Shown here piece after piece: positions 11,127 to 23,008 of a stretch of DNA of 64,000 bases (positions within the stretch are counted from its first letter, which is position 1; the number at the start of each line of letters is the position of its first letter). The position numbers were made by a program, and so were the translations under genes. The notes beneath the pieces were generated by a model, which worked only from the letters and a program-made list of their open reading frames with translations, did not search any database and was not told where the DNA came from. Location: assembly GCA_030770535.1 (NCBI GenBank), contig JASVEC010000015.1, forward strand, positions 992,001 to 1,056,000, read 5' to 3'. Origin of the DNA: Batkoa obscura. Lineage: Eukaryota; Entomophthoromycota; Entomophthoromycetes; Entomophthorales; Batkoaceae.

Positions 11127-12466
11127 ATGAAATATTTGAACTTGCAATCAGTGCTACGTACAAATGCAACGAACGTCTTACACAACAATTATAATCAACT
11201 AGAAAAAAAGAGTATGGAGTTAAAAGGAGTAACTGGTAATCAAGAATTAAAAGGGTTTGGGATTGGGCAAAATAAATGGAGTAAAGATAGTCATATAAAA
11301 ATAAATATACAATTAGATATAAACGATGTAATCAAAGCAGGAGATTTATTGAAGGGGACTATTCTATTAGAGTGTTTTACATGTGAATTCGTGCTTTTGG
11401 ATCTTAAAGTAGCTATTTTAGGTGTTGAAGGTATTATATTGTTATATATTCTGAATAAGTATTAATGTTGAACTTAATATAGAGATGATAGGAAAAATAT
11501 ATCCGACGACAAATAGCTTTTTACTAAGTTTAGCTAGTGTGATGGATCATGATAAATTAATATTAGAAAACTTTGACCGATATGGTTGTAAAAAGCCAAT
11601 TATTGAGTTTCCATTCGAATTACAAGTTGCCCAAGACATCCCTTCTTCTTTCAAGCATCCTTATGCTGCTATTCGATATTTTATATTTTGGTAAGAACTA
11701 TTTAATATATTAATTCATAATATAACAAAACACCTACTAATTACTTCATTAAGTCAGGCTAATATACGATATTTAAACACAGGAGTTGAAAAGTCGTTAT
11801 TTAATCAAATTGAAGTGAAAATAATTGAGAAATGCAATATTGAAAACAACCCAACAATTATTGGGGAATATTACAAAAAATACAAACCCTTTCATTTAAA
11901 TTTAAATGGATTTTCCTTTTCAGCAGTAATCCCTAATAAATACAACATAGCCGGATTTCCAATAAAATTAAGAATCAATGGTAGTAATACTAATAAGCTA
12001 AAAGTAAACTTCCATATCATAATAACATACGATAAATATCTTATTGTTTGTAGATCAAAGAAATTAAAGTACAATTAAACCGAAGTATTATATTACTAAA
12101 AAAGGACCTTATAAATGTTAATAAAATCATTTTTAAGAGGATTGAAGAAATCGACTATAAATCTAAACTATATTTAGATCAACTTAATAGTCCAGAATTC
12201 GACTTCAACTTATCTTTTGATATCCCAGTAATTTTGTTTTTATTTTATCTATACATTATTCATTCCATTAACTATAGCCACATGTCAAATCAATTTCTAA
12301 TAGCATATATTTTCAAGTTAACTATACTATCAGTATAAAAATAGGATTTAGCTATAAGTAAGTTCATTTATTTTTAGCTTCTAATTTAAAGTATTAATGA
12401 TTCTTTAGCTTTAAAGCCGTTTTAGAATTACCTTTAGTCATATTAAATCCGGCTTCTGTAGTTTAA
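11127..12466 (+). CDS. arrestin-like (alpha-arrestin fold) protein
   Basis: Multi-exon gene. Exon 1 (11127-11430) holds the first beta strands (VIKAGDLLKGTILLE, LLDLKVAILGVE); exon 2 starts at 11483 with EMIGKIYP and reaches FPFELQVAQDIPSSFKHPYAAIRYFIF, the proline-rich 'fpF.f.lP..lP.Sf' strand and turn characteristic of arrestin N-domains. Later exons give ANIRYLNTG, KLKIKEIKVQLNRSI, SFDIPPHVKSISNSIYFQVNYTISI and FKAVLELPLVILNPASVV before TAA 12464-12466, matching the last strands of an arrestin C-domain. Introns at about 11431-11482, 11690-11755, 12003-12053, 12229-12279 and 12359-12409 keep the frame. Fungal relatives are adaptors that recruit ubiquitin ligases to transporters, but I see no PPxY motif, so the partner is unknown. 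Confidence 0.72.
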
Positions 12467-12694
12467 ATTTTATTTTAATATAGACTTAAAAGTTATTAAT
12501 CAGTTTATTTTTATTGTTTTAAATTTACTAGAGTAGGCCTTTAATTTATAAAAAAAATAAAAAAGGTCATTTTATTGCCATTTATAATAAATGAATCTCT
12601 ATAATATAATATTAACTTACATTTCATTATTATTTTTAGTAATACAATATAAAAATATTAAGCAACAAAAATATATCTTTAATAAGAGAATCTA

Positions 12695-12767
12695 TGGAGA
12701 ACCCGGGCATCGATCCCGGTGCCTCTCGCATGCTAAGCGAGCGCTCTACCATCTGAGCTAGTTCCCC
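12695..12767 (-). tRNA. tRNA-Ala (anticodon AGC)
   Basis: 73-nt intronless tRNA read on the minus strand. The acceptor stem pairs GGGGAAC with GTTCTCC (one G-U), the D-arm carries TAGCTCAGATGG (A box), the anticodon loop is TTAGCAT giving AGC, and the T-arm contains GGATCGATGCC (B box). The discriminator base is A. A53-type modification to inosine would let it read GCU, GCC and GCA. It marks the end of the compact gene block. Confidence 0.95.
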
Positions 12768-12868
12768 TATCCGCTCAATAAAAAAAAAATATATTAATTG
12801 CAGATATTACAAAAACTACTGTGCTATAAGCACAGTATAAACATAGATAACAAACTATATTTAAATAT

Positions 12869-12966
12869 GGGGATGTATTTTTGTATTTGAGAATTTTACT
12901 AACAATTTTCCCACTCAAAAGCGCTTAAAAGATGAAAAAAACAATGAAGCCAAAAAAAACATCCCT
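12869..12966 (+). mobile_element. GGGGATG-MITE copy 1
   Basis: Complete ~98-bp short element: GGGGATGTATTTTTG start, central CTCAAAAGCGCTTAAAA, end ACATCCC. Flanked by ATAT on both sides. Reference orientation (+) has the TTTAAGAATTTTACTAA side first. Confidence 0.9.
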
Positions 12967-13093
12967 ATATTTTTATCATCAAAGTGTAATCAAGACTATT
13001 TATATCTTCACTTGTATATATAGGTTAGTTTAAAAGCTTTATTTAATTTTTATTTAACTTAAATCTTTAGTAAAAATTATGTTTTTTATATAT

Positions 13094-13553
13094 TGTGAAA
13101 TCTGGTACTCAGGGTTTGGAGTCAAGAACAGCTATTGTTGGGTTGACTACACTATAAGTCGAAAGGTCTTAGTTTATGTGACTAAGATAGACTTGGATTA
13201 TGAGGAATAACACGTAATAGGTTACAAGCTATACAAGACAAATAGAATGGATAATACTAATGCAAAATCTATGTAAAACACTATTAAAAAAACTTAGTGA
13301 CTTTATTAAATGTCCGAGATGTCAGGAATAATTCAGCTAAAAAGCCTCAAGCTACTATACTCTGTAAACTCTTTTATACTCTGAAAAGTATAAATATCAA
13401 AATGAGAAGATAATATTCTTTGGGATGGAGCTAGAAATTCTCATAGTAAATCAAAATAAGAACGTGGGATTGATTTTCTCTAACTCGAGAACACAACAGC
13501 TTAGGCGATTGTTATGCTATAATTAACCATGGGACTGACAAAGCGATATTTCA
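13094..13553 (+). repeat. TG...CA-ended dispersed repeat R1, copy 1
   Basis: About 460-bp block starting TGTGAAATCTGGTACTC and ending ATATTTCA. The same sequence occurs inverted at 47282-47750. TG...CA ends and size would suit a solo LTR fossil; a non-autonomous terminal-inverted-repeat element is the alternative. No coding potential. Confidence 0.7.
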
Positions 13554-13732
13554 TAATATCATTTTAATGTAAAATGCAAAAACAATTTTTATGTGATAAA
13601 TTTCTTTTAAGATTAAAATTAAAATTACTTTTTTCAACAAAATCATTAAGTTTTTTATATAAATATTTTATATAGGTCATATAATTATATTCTTTATTTT
13701 ACTTGTTTTGGATAGTTTATAGCTTACTATAT

Positions 13733-13797
13733 GGGATGTATTTTTGCGTTTAAGAATTTTACTAATAGTCTTTCCGCTCAAATAGCACTTAAAAATC
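13733..13797 (+). mobile_element. GGGGATG-MITE copy 2, half element
   Basis: Left two-thirds of a MITE, starting GGGATGTATTTTTGCG and passing CCGCTCAAATAGCACTTAAAA, then abutting transposase-derived sequence directly. Confidence 0.8.
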
Positions 13798-14140
13798 CAG
13801 TAAGAAAAATAGATTTATATAATATATATGCCTGATACATAATTAGAAAAAAGTTATTTAGTAAAATAAATATAATGATAAAAAATAAAACGAAGCTAGA
13901 AAAATTTCCTAACAAACAAAAAAAGTTATATAAATTATATAGATTTATATTAATATCTGAAAAAATATATTTAAAAAAATTATTAAAAAATTGAATGATA
14001 ATTTTAAAATATAAAAATAAGAATAAGACCAGGAGATTCAATAAATCTAAATCATTATAATAAACAAGCTATATCAGCATTAGGGTTTAGTATTTTATAT
14101 TTAAAAAATTCATAAAGTAAATAATAGCTTAAATATTAAC

Positions 14141-14226
14141 TTTAATTTCATTACTTTTCTATTTTTCAAACGCTATTTGAATGTAAAAATTGTTAGTAAA
14201 ATTCTCAAATACAAAAATATATCCCC
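14141..14226 (-). mobile_element. GGGGATG-MITE copy 3, slightly truncated
   Basis: Minus-oriented copy lacking its first few bases, with TTTCATTACTTTTCTATTTTT at the start of what remains and ATATATCCCC at its end. Confidence 0.75.
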
Positions 14227-14365
14227 ATATATATACTATATTGGTAAAAGCCTTGGTAATCCTGAAATTTCCATTAAATTTAGTAGAAGTTCTGCTAACT
14301 TACGATATAAATTATAATAATATAATCTAAAACTGTATTGTGGGTACTTTTGCTTTTTAATAAAT

Positions 14366-14459
14366 GGGAGTGTTTTTTTGACTTCATTATTTTTTCCATT
14401 TTTAAGCGCTATTTAAGCGGAAAGTTTGTTAGTAAAACTTTTAAACAAAATACAGCCCC
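14366..14459 (-). mobile_element. GGGGATG-MITE copy 4, inside transposon relic T1
   Basis: Minus-oriented MITE inside the 3' part of T1 with AAAT on both sides, a 4-bp direct target duplication. Confidence 0.88.
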
Positions 14460-14745
14460 AAATCCTTTATTTTTATAGAATTTAAGCAAAGTTTTTGAAA
14501 TATAAAATATTTAAAAATCGGATAAAAAATGAAACCAATTCAGACATACCCATATAACAAACTTTATATTATTTAATTGATTTATTGTATCCACTATAAG
14601 TATTTACACTCAATACTTATTATTGTTTAAGATAAACGAAATAAATTAGCATATAAGTAACACAGCAGGAGAGAGTATATCCAACATTGAAATAACAGTA
14701 AAGAAAATTTATCTTAGATCAAAGCAAACAGCTTAATAATCATAC

Positions 14746-14843
14746 GGGGATGTATTTTTATGCTTAAGAATTTTATCAACAATTTTTCCACTCAAATAGT
14801 GCTTGAAAGATAGAAAAAGTAATGAAGCCAAAAAAACATCCCC
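14746..14843 (+). mobile_element. GGGGATG-MITE copy 5
   Basis: Complete plus-oriented copy, GGGGATGTATTTTTATG to ACATCCCC. Confidence 0.9.
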
Positions 14844-15510
14844 ATATGTAATTTGAAACTAATGAGTGAGTAATTGCTTTAAGAAAATATTTTTTAATTG
14901 TTTGAAATAACTATTAATCCTTTTTGTTAGTACATATAGGTTTATCCTTACATATCAAACCGTTAGCTATTAATTTTAACACATTAATTGATTTAAAGTA
15001 ACTATAACCTTTAACGTCCTCATTTAACCAAATAAGGGAGTTGGTAGCATATGTAAAATCTTTCAATACTTTGAATTTTAATATTGTTTTACATTTCTAT
15101 TTCCCTGAAATATAAAAGCCAACAGGTAGAGTGACAAACAATGGTGGTATAATTTAGTTAGACGATATTTTAAAATAGAAAACACTTGTAAAGTCAAAAA
15201 ATTTATTTCTAGTGATACAATTCAATTAGCACATGTAAATGTCGTTTTTTGTTTTAATAAACCAGTATAAAGCACACCTTTTTTTAAAATTGCAAGTCGC
15301 TTAAAAAGTGAACAAGACATCAAAGCAAGGAAAAGATTACTTACTCTCTTTTATAATCAATTAAAAAAAGATGAATCATTGCTACTACCCAGTTTAACAT
15401 TAGATTTGTATAAAGTTATCAATCGTCACTTTATCGATTGTATTCTTTCATCATATCATCTGTTCAGGCTTAATTTTAAAAAACATAAATATTATTTAAA
15501 TCTAACATAC
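14844..15510. other. spacer without recognised genes
   Basis: AT-rich sequence. The part around 15290-15480 is locally less AT-biased and may be a fragment of an old coding sequence, but no frame stays open long enough to support a call. Confidence 0.3.
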
Positions 15511-15599
15511 GAGGGTTTTTTTTAGAGAATTTACTAACAATCTTTCCACTCAAGTAGCGCTTAAAATAGAAAAGCAATGAAATCGAAAAAAAGATCCCC
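15511..15599 (+). mobile_element. GGGGATG-MITE copy 6
   Basis: Diverged plus-oriented copy, ends GAGGGT... and ...GATCCCC, central TCAAGTAGCGCTTAAAA retained. Confidence 0.8.
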
Positions 15600-15931
15600 A
15601 TACTTTATTTCAACAAGCTTACTGCCGATTTCTCATTAAAAATGGGATTAATTACAGTGATTGTTAGAATGCACCTAAAGTTAATAGTTAATCAGCTGTA
15701 AATATTAAACTTAAATAGAATTGCGTATTAGTTACTACATTTAATGGGATAATATATGATAGAAAAATCATAACCAGAAATAATAAATAGAAGTAATAAA
15801 CTTGTCAATATTTTTAATGACAACACCTTGTCACACCAACATTGACTAAACTAAACTTCTTTTTAAAAAAATCCTAATAAACAGGTGTTATTTTAGTTAT
15901 TGAAAAACAGGGATTGAATAAAAAAGTATAT

Positions 15932-16030
15932 GGGGATGTATTTTTGTGTTTAAGAATTTTACTAACAATCTTTCTACTCAAATAGTGCTTAAAAGACGGA
16001 AAAAGTAATCAAGCCAAAAAAAACACTCCC
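15932..16030 (+). mobile_element. GGGGATG-MITE copy 7
   Basis: Complete plus-oriented copy flanked by ATAT on both sides, GGGGATGTATTTTTGTG to ACACTCCC. Confidence 0.9.
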
Positions 16031-16457
16031 ATATATAAAATGACCCAGAGTGCCATCTCATATATCTTCTTTACTCTGGGAAATAAATTGCTCAAGGCTT
16101 AGATACCCCAAGAAGAAAGAAGAAAGACATAAACCTTTATACTTTACAACAAAAAATAATTTTATCTGACATTTTTTAAGGCTCAATCCTATATTTGTAA
16201 TAGCATTTATTATATAATAAGGATTAATACAAATAAATCATTCTTTCCTTTAAAAATGCAAAATTAATCTATTAGTAATATCCTTATTCTTTAAAGCTTA
16301 ATATTTGTTACTTAGCATCACAAGAACAATAAATACATATATATGAATTCACTTGTAAAAGCAATGATTAATTTAGACATAACAAGCGAATAAAGAGCTA
16401 ACAAAGAAGCTCAATCAAAGGGCAATGAAAAAGAAAGAAGCAGTATAACTAATATAT

Positions 16458-16556
16458 GGGAGTGTTTTTTTTGACCTCATTATTTTTTCCATTTTTTAAG
16501 CGCTATGTAAGCGGAAAATTTGTTAGTAAAATTCTTAAACACAAAAATACATCCCC
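16458..16556 (-). mobile_element. GGGGATG-MITE copy 8
   Basis: Complete minus-oriented copy, GGGAGTGTTTTTTTTGAC to ACATCCCC, ATAT flanks. Confidence 0.9.
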
Positions 16557-16857
16557 ATATATTAATAGCAGTAATCGTAAACAATCGACTATTATATATT
16601 GGACAAAAACAAATGTTAATATTTACATATTTTATGTGTTAGGTTAGTATGACTTTGTAACTATATCAGAGTATTGAACGCTCTTATCTTTTGTTTACCA
16701 TTTGGTTGACTAATGAAGTCGTTTATGCTCCAACATTTACACCACTGTGAACTAAATCACATTCCGAATAAAAGGGTCTAAGCTAAATAAGTAAATAGAA
16801 AATCATAATATAAATTAAGTCTTTAATGTGATGATTTTTGATCAAAATAAATAGCCT

Positions 16858-17166
16858 GTGGTAATAGGGGGAGAAGATTTTAGGATATGGTTAGATAATA
16901 AGCTTCAGTTTATGAGATACAATCGCAAAGCACCCAGTGCCAACTTCAATAAAAAGAGATGCAATAGCTATAGACATTATAATGTTGATCCAAAATGCGG
17001 TTGCGAACCTGACCCATGTCCAGAATTAAAACAAGGTAGAGATAAGATGACAATGGTCCCTTTTGGTCATATAGCGGCGTACGGGTTTCCAGACTATTTG
17101 AATTTAGTTAGCAAATTTCATTCAACTAGCCATATATTGTTGACAAGTCTGAATACTCTCTTTTAA
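16858..17166 (+). CDS. unrecognised Cys/Pro-containing open frame
   Basis: About 100 codons open without an obvious ATG at the start (first codon GTG; an internal ATG follows at 16912). The sequence is less AT-biased than its surroundings and includes a compact NVDPKCGCEPDPCPE stretch, then KMTMVPFGHIAAYGFPDY. This composition looks like real protein-coding sequence rather than a chance frame, perhaps an exon or the remains of a captured or old element gene. I do not recognise the family. No signal peptide or membrane helix is seen; downstream sequence has no clear continuation. Confidence 0.3.
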   Translation: MVIGGEDFRIWLDNKLQFMRYNRKAPSANFNKKRCNSYRHYNVDPKCGCEPDPCPELKQGRDKMTMVPFGHIAAYGFPDYLNLVSKFHSTSHILLTSLNTLF

Positions 17167-17179
17167 AAAATGAATATCT

Positions 17180-18300
17180 GCACCTGACTAAATATTCAAT
17201 CGGTCAAAACAAAAACAAGTTAACAGAGCTCTTAGTAGTCCAGGACAAGAGGGTACACGGTAAGTGTCTAGTAAAGCTTAAGTAAAAGGGTTTGACCATC
17301 TTGAATTTAGTAACTCTTGGATCGATGATTATTTATAGTATATTTCATTGGGAGGTAATCGACTAGATAGTAGAAGATTTTAAAGTGATCAATCCGTTTA
17401 CTAAGAAAATGTCAAAGTGATCATTTATATGCGAATGCTATTTTTTCATTCTTTATACAACGCAAAATAAAAGAACAACTATTAAATATTTGGACAGAAA
17501 AGCAACCCCATTTAATTTGCTTAAATGTCACTGATATGTTAAATAGATTGAATATTTGTAATTCTATAGCAGTATATTCAAACTATTTTGCTTTTTAGAA
17601 TTGATAGAAAAAATAAATTTAAATATAACTAAGCATGTGAAATTCAAACTAAGCTACAAAGTTTAAAATTTTAATTAAAATTACAAATTGTTTGTAAAGT
17701 TAGCTTAAATAAAGATTACAAAATATGGATTGAAAATCAAAACTCCCAATATACTTACTTTAAATATCGCTCCTAAAAAAAGGAGTGAAAACCGAGGATT
17801 TCACCATTGCATATATAAAATTATACTTAATATAATAACAAGGATACTTACAAAGAATATAAAACAAAGTATAAAGTGATAACAACAATATATAGATATT
17901 AAGAGCTGATTTAATATAAGATCGTATTCACATATCATTAAATATATCGATATTTAATAACTTTGGAAGGATAATGTATGCTAAATAAAAAAATGGCGAT
18001 ACAAATCTCAATAAAAGGATATTCTCAATTATGGTTAAATGGTAATAAGTACAAGTATGATTGAATATCCAGGATATCTTTTCAAAGCATTTATAATTCA
18101 TGTGTGCATAATAATAATAATATAACCCATTTGATACAATTAGTTCTATCAAAATATACCCTAAAATAATTTTGTAATTGAATACTTTTATGCCTCTAAT
18201 TATTTTTTTGATTATAATTGTAGGTACAGTTAATATTTATTCATGCACAAATGGCCTTTCATTTCTAAAATAAATGCCATTGTATAAATATTTATCATTT
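17180..18300. other. spacer without recognised genes
   Basis: AT-rich DNA. Open frames here are short and low-complexity; no element ends are seen. Confidence 0.4.
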
Positions 18301-18312
18301 GTATTACATAAA

Positions 18313-19060
18313 TTAATAACTTGGGAATATATACGACTTACTATGTATGAATTTTATACCTAACTCTTCTTGAATTTTATTTTCAATCCTTATAAGATTT
18401 TTGGCTATAATGTATGATTGTTTTATAAATCTAAAGCTTTGAAAATGTTATATATTACTCTTTTTCTCTTTGAATTCTTCTTGTTGTCTCTTGGGGCTCA
18501 AAACAACTAAACATTGTAGTCAAATAGAAGCATTACATCAAAATATTACCATCTTTTAGTAGCATTTGGTCTAAATTTAATCCTGGGCTTTTATAAGGGG
18601 TTTTGTTTAACTTATTGAGTTTATTATTCATGTCTTTTATTTTAATAATAAGAAGCTTTTTCAGGAGCTCTTTATCTTTGGCCGTTTGATTTAACTTCGC
18701 TAATTGTAGTTCTAGCATATTTATTAGACATTTTTATTAATCAAAGAATTTATCTGTTTTTTTAATCCATTAGTTTCTGCTTTTAACTTAAAATTTAATA
18801 ATATATTGCTAAATCTCTATAATAGCTTTATCATTTACCTTATTTCGTATATTATATTTATTGTCAATTTCTTTCTCAAGGATTGATCTTTTGACTCTTC
18901 CTTCTTTTAGACGACTAGAAATACTTTCAAACACCCTAACTATAAACAATATAAATATAGTACCCTTTTACTTACTTTTATACTTTTGATGCTCTTTTTT
19001 CAATTTCACTAATATACTTTCTTCTTCTCTTATTTTATCATTGAAATAATCGTTATTCAT
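18313..19060 (-). CDS. possible small multi-exon coiled-coil protein
   Basis: On the minus strand ATG 19060 opens MNNDYFNDKIREEESILVK; an intron (GTAAGT to TTATAG) joins in phase to IRVFESISSRLKEGRVKRSI, and a 52-bp intron leads to LKAETNGLKKQINSLINK. A further exon-like frame gives MLELQLAKLNQTAKDKELLKK (ATG 18718) and runs through a 44-bp intron to VVLSPKRQQEEFKEKK. Heptad-like Leu/Ile/Lys/Glu spacing indicates a coiled coil. The two halves are not in the same frame at about 18720-18735, so either a non-canonical exon, a frameshift, or two units is involved. Family unknown; a kinetochore, SNARE or meiotic coiled-coil role cannot be told apart. Confidence 0.4.
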
Positions 19061-21421
19061 ACGAATCTATTAAAAATCAGTATGTATTTTAAAATATACA
19101 ATATACTACATATTTCAAATGTGAATGTAAGCCATTCAAATAAAATGTTTCCTTTTTGATATGCTCTATGATGTCAATGTACGAGTTCCTAACTTCATCC
19201 TTGTTACTCCATAAAGTCACTTGTTTATCTAATAAATATTTTTTATTTAAATGGATGTTCATGCTTTTAATTAAAAAAGTTTTGTTAACAAATTCATGTT
19301 TTGTTCAACATAATGTAATCACTATTTCATTTGATTGGTAATTAAATGATCTTATTATCCAACTTAATTAAATGCATTTTAATATGTTGATTTATAAAAT
19401 ATTTGAACAAGGCATTTAGTATATAAAATTCAGTCTTAATTTATTGTATATTATTCAATAAATTTATATTTCAAATGCATCAATCAGCAAGCAAATTTAT
19501 GACAAATTTATAGTAGCTCAATTAGATTTAAGTTTAATTAAATTAATAAAATTAAAGACTAATTTCATTAGCATTTAATTCATTTTTAATTCATTACACA
19601 TTAAGTTTGTTTCATTGTAATAGATTTTGATAATTGTATTTAATTTAAGTTAATTTTAATAAACTTAATTTGTATTATAAATACTCAAACATCAATTGAT
19701 TCTGTTTAAAATATATTAACAGCACTTAACTACTAAACAAAAAAGATTAATGGTTTAAAGAAAATTAAAGAAACAAAAGAGTAAACATCGGAGATTTTTA
19801 GATAAAATAATAGCTATTCATTGAGTAAATCAAATCTTATAATGACAATAACTAATCGCTGTACTATATACAAATAGTAATAAAATAAAGCAATGTAATA
19901 TTATAATATAAACATGATTAACATGCAATATTATAATCTACTATAAACCAATAATCAACAAGCGATTATTTATTTTACGTGAAAGCCTGATTATAACATT
20001 TACTGAATATAAAGGGAGTAACTTGGGATTAATATTTCTATATTTGGTATAAGAAGCTTCCTTTTTTCTTTATGGACAACCCTTTTTTTTACATTAAAAA
20101 TATTCCATTATCTACTCATTACTTTAAGTTGATAAAAAATCAACTTAATATTGCCTTTAAAGAATACTCATTTATAAGTTAATTTCACCTATATAATTTA
20201 ATATATTCTTTATCTCTTTAAGATTATATATAACATTTTACGAATCCCTATATTAAATTCTTGGAGTTGATTTTCTTAAATTATCTTTATTCATTATTAT
20301 TCTCTTAATTAAATTCAAAGTATCCCCTATTCCCATTTATCTTTACAGTGGTTGGTTAATTGCCCCTCTAAGATGTCCCCATGTTTTTCAATAATTCTAA
20401 AGCAGCTAATTACTAAGTAAAAGTGCTCTTTAATTGGACAATTTAATTATTGCTATTCTTTGATTGGCTTTAGTTGATCTTCAAGTTATGATTTAAGTTG
20501 CGGATGTACTTAGTATTGAAACTTCACCAAGCAATGATTTGAAATTTTGATAATAACTTAGAATCAAATTATAAAAAGTACAAATAAAATCATGTTTTTT
20601 TTTCAAATGTACCCTAATTAGGGAATTCAAGAAGGGCAACTACATCATGTTAACTCAAGTTAAGAAGAAAATATTTAGTTGATGTACAAATAAAATAATC
20701 AAAATGATTTGTTAAAATTTCAACTTAACTTGAAAAAGAAAATACCAATAAAATGTTTTTAAGTTTAATTGTTTTACATATAGATTTTGAATTTATAAGT
20801 GGTTAGACCCCAACACGTTTATTTTTGCCAATCTTATAGGCGTTATAGATTTTGGTAAGTATGTTCAACATTTCAAAATATTCCGTAGTTAAGGTAAAAA
20901 GGGGTTATAAATTAATGCAACAAACTTTTTCAGTTGAGATACTTTCCCACCCTTTTTAAAGTTTTTCCAACTTTTACTTTGTTTTATTACCCCGGCGGAC
21001 CTATACTTTGAATTTAGTTTTTGAATTTAACTCTAGTTACTAAACTTGACCCTTTACTTATACTTCACTTAATATTGTTTACATCAAAGACATAGCTTCC
21101 TTTAGTTGACTATCAGAGGCTAGTCCTTAATTGTATATATTGTATATAACCCCAAAACTAACTTGGAAAGTTAATTTAAATTTCACCTATATCTTAATAA
21201 CCCCTTAATACCTATTACTACACCTTTTATCCCTTTTGTTATTTACTTAATTAACCTAATAATTACAATAGTTAAGCCGGAAACAACTTGTAAATTTGTT
21301 GGATCATAATCTAAAGTATAAATCAATACTAATCACTCAATTAAAGGAATACTTTATCCTTGAAGGAGATTAATTTTTGAATATATAAATTATAAAGATA
21401 CTGTCTATATTTGAGCAGTTA
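19061..21421. other. long AT-rich spacer upstream of the RRM gene
   Basis: About 2.3 kb without a recognised gene or MITE. It has repeated TTTAATTTAA-like patches at 19500-19700, and near 20995 a short GC-rich patch (CCCCGGCGGACC). It should contain the promoter of the three-RRM gene. Confidence 0.45.
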
Positions 21422-23008
21422 ATGTACAACGACAACTCACCCCCATTCACTTCGGGGCAAGTTTCTAGTAGCACTCAAGCTACCAGCGATCAACCTCAAA
21501 CAATCAACTTTCAAATGCCTTCGACCTATTATTCTAATGTTATGCCAGCGATTTCTAAATCAACCTTGTGGTAAGTTATTTAAGCTTTTTGAAATTTATT
21601 CAATAATTTACTTTTTGCTCAATTTTTGCAGAAAATTTTGATGTATTAATTTGTTTTTTTTTGATTTTTTTTTGATCTTTTTCAATTATGATTAGGATGG
21701 GAGAATTAGAGCCATGGATGGATGAAGGAGTAATACGACAAATATGGGCTAGTCTCGGTTATCAGGTTACTGTCAAAGTAATCAATAATAGATCCACTGG
21801 CCAAAATGCCGGTTACTGTTTTGTAGACTTTTCATCTCCTTCTGAAGCGAAAATTGTTTTGAATGCACTCCAAGGTGCTACTATTCCTGGTACTAGAAAG
21901 CTGTTTAGGCTTAATTGGGCACTCGGTGGCAATCAAGTCGGAGAGAAGTAAGTTTTTATTACTGACTTCAATCAAATTATTTAACTTGTGTATTAGAGTT
22001 GAGCCTATACCAGAATATTCTATTTTTGTTGGCGATTTGGCAGATTCTGTAGATGATGCTTCATTATTAGCCTTATTTCGGTCACGATATACTTCAGCTC
22101 GCGCAGCTAAGGTAGTTTTGGACCCAGGTACTAATAGGCCTCGTGGTTATGGTTTTGTTCGATTTGGCACTGAAGCCGATCGTGTACGTGCACTTAATGA
22201 AATGCCGGGTGCAATATTCCAAGGTCGTCCTATTCGAGTATCGTTGGCTACACCAAGGTCCAAAGGTGGGGCGCCACAAGAACCTGCACCCCAGACACCT
22301 GAAGCACAGTTAGGAATTGGCTACGTTGATACTTCTATAACAACCGTATTTGTTGGTAATCTCGCATCAGATGCTACTGAAGAAGATTTAAGAAAGTAAG
22401 TTACTTTATTTTATAACCTAACCTATTCTAATTCTATTAGCTATTTTCAAGCATTTGGTGAAATCGACCATATTAAAATACCCCCAGGCAAGGGGTGTGG
22501 ATTTGTTCAATTTGCATCCCGCCATCAAGCAGAAAGGGCATTAGCACAACTCAATGGGGTACAAATTGGATCAAATAGAGTCCGACTTTCTTGGGGTAGA
22601 CTTCCACCTGATCGCCATAACCAACAACAACAACAAAGAGCACGCTTATTATTAGCACAGCAAATGGAACAAGAAGCCATTTACCAAAGTCTAGGATTCA
22701 ACACTAACCCAGGCTTAAATCAATTTGGCATGATGGGAAATAGAGGATATAATTTAATTAATTTAGACAATAGAAGTGGATGGATAAATAGACCAGATTC
22801 TATCCCACCTCAATTTAATATGGGAAGAAGTCCAATAATACCAAGCAGTCCCTATAATCCTAATATTACAACCTCCTCTATGACTCCCAATACTAATGCT
22901 GCTGCTACTACTGCTCAAAACAGCGGCTATCATTCTGATAGTCCTTACAACACTGGTACAACTCAAAGTGGTGGGTATCACTCAGATAGCCCATTTGGCC
23001 AACCTTAG
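21422..23008 (+). CDS. three-RRM RNA-binding protein, Nam8/Ngr1/TIA-like
   Basis: Four exons (21422-21570, 21696-21947, 21997-22395, 22441-23008) give 455 residues. RRM1 begins at LWMGELEPWMDEGVIRQIW, with RNP1 as NAGYCFVDF. RRM2 has SIFVGDLADSVDDASLLALF and RNP1 RPRGYGFVRF. RRM3 has TVFVGNLASDATEEDLR and RNP1 GCGFVQFASR. The 'LWMGEL.PWMDE' opening and RRM spacing are typical of the Nam8/Ngr1/Csx1 group, related to TIA-1, which act in U1 snRNP-dependent 5' splice-site choice or mRNA stability. A Gln-rich stretch (NQQQQQ) and an Asn/Ser/Gly-rich tail with two SGYHSDSP-like repeats follow. The first intron is 125 bp, over twice the usual length here. Confidence 0.9.

Larger units (their letters stand above)
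13798..14552 (+). pseudogene. decayed transposase and 3' end of the GGGG transposon (copy T1)
   Basis: Plus-strand relic of the same DNA transposon that is intact at 40187-42649. Bases 13798-14110 align with the middle of its ORF (the region around the zinc knuckle and the D-containing strand), with internal deletion and in-frame stops. Bases 14270-14552 match its 3' non-coding part and right end, finishing CAATTCAGACATACCC. MITEs at 14141-14226 and 14366-14459 are embedded. Too decayed to encode protein. Confidence 0.75.

Noticed and set aside
13094-13553. R1 considered as a non-coding RNA gene
   Set aside because: Its ends and dispersed inverted copies indicate a mobile repeat; no RNA-polymerase III boxes or conserved fold were seen.
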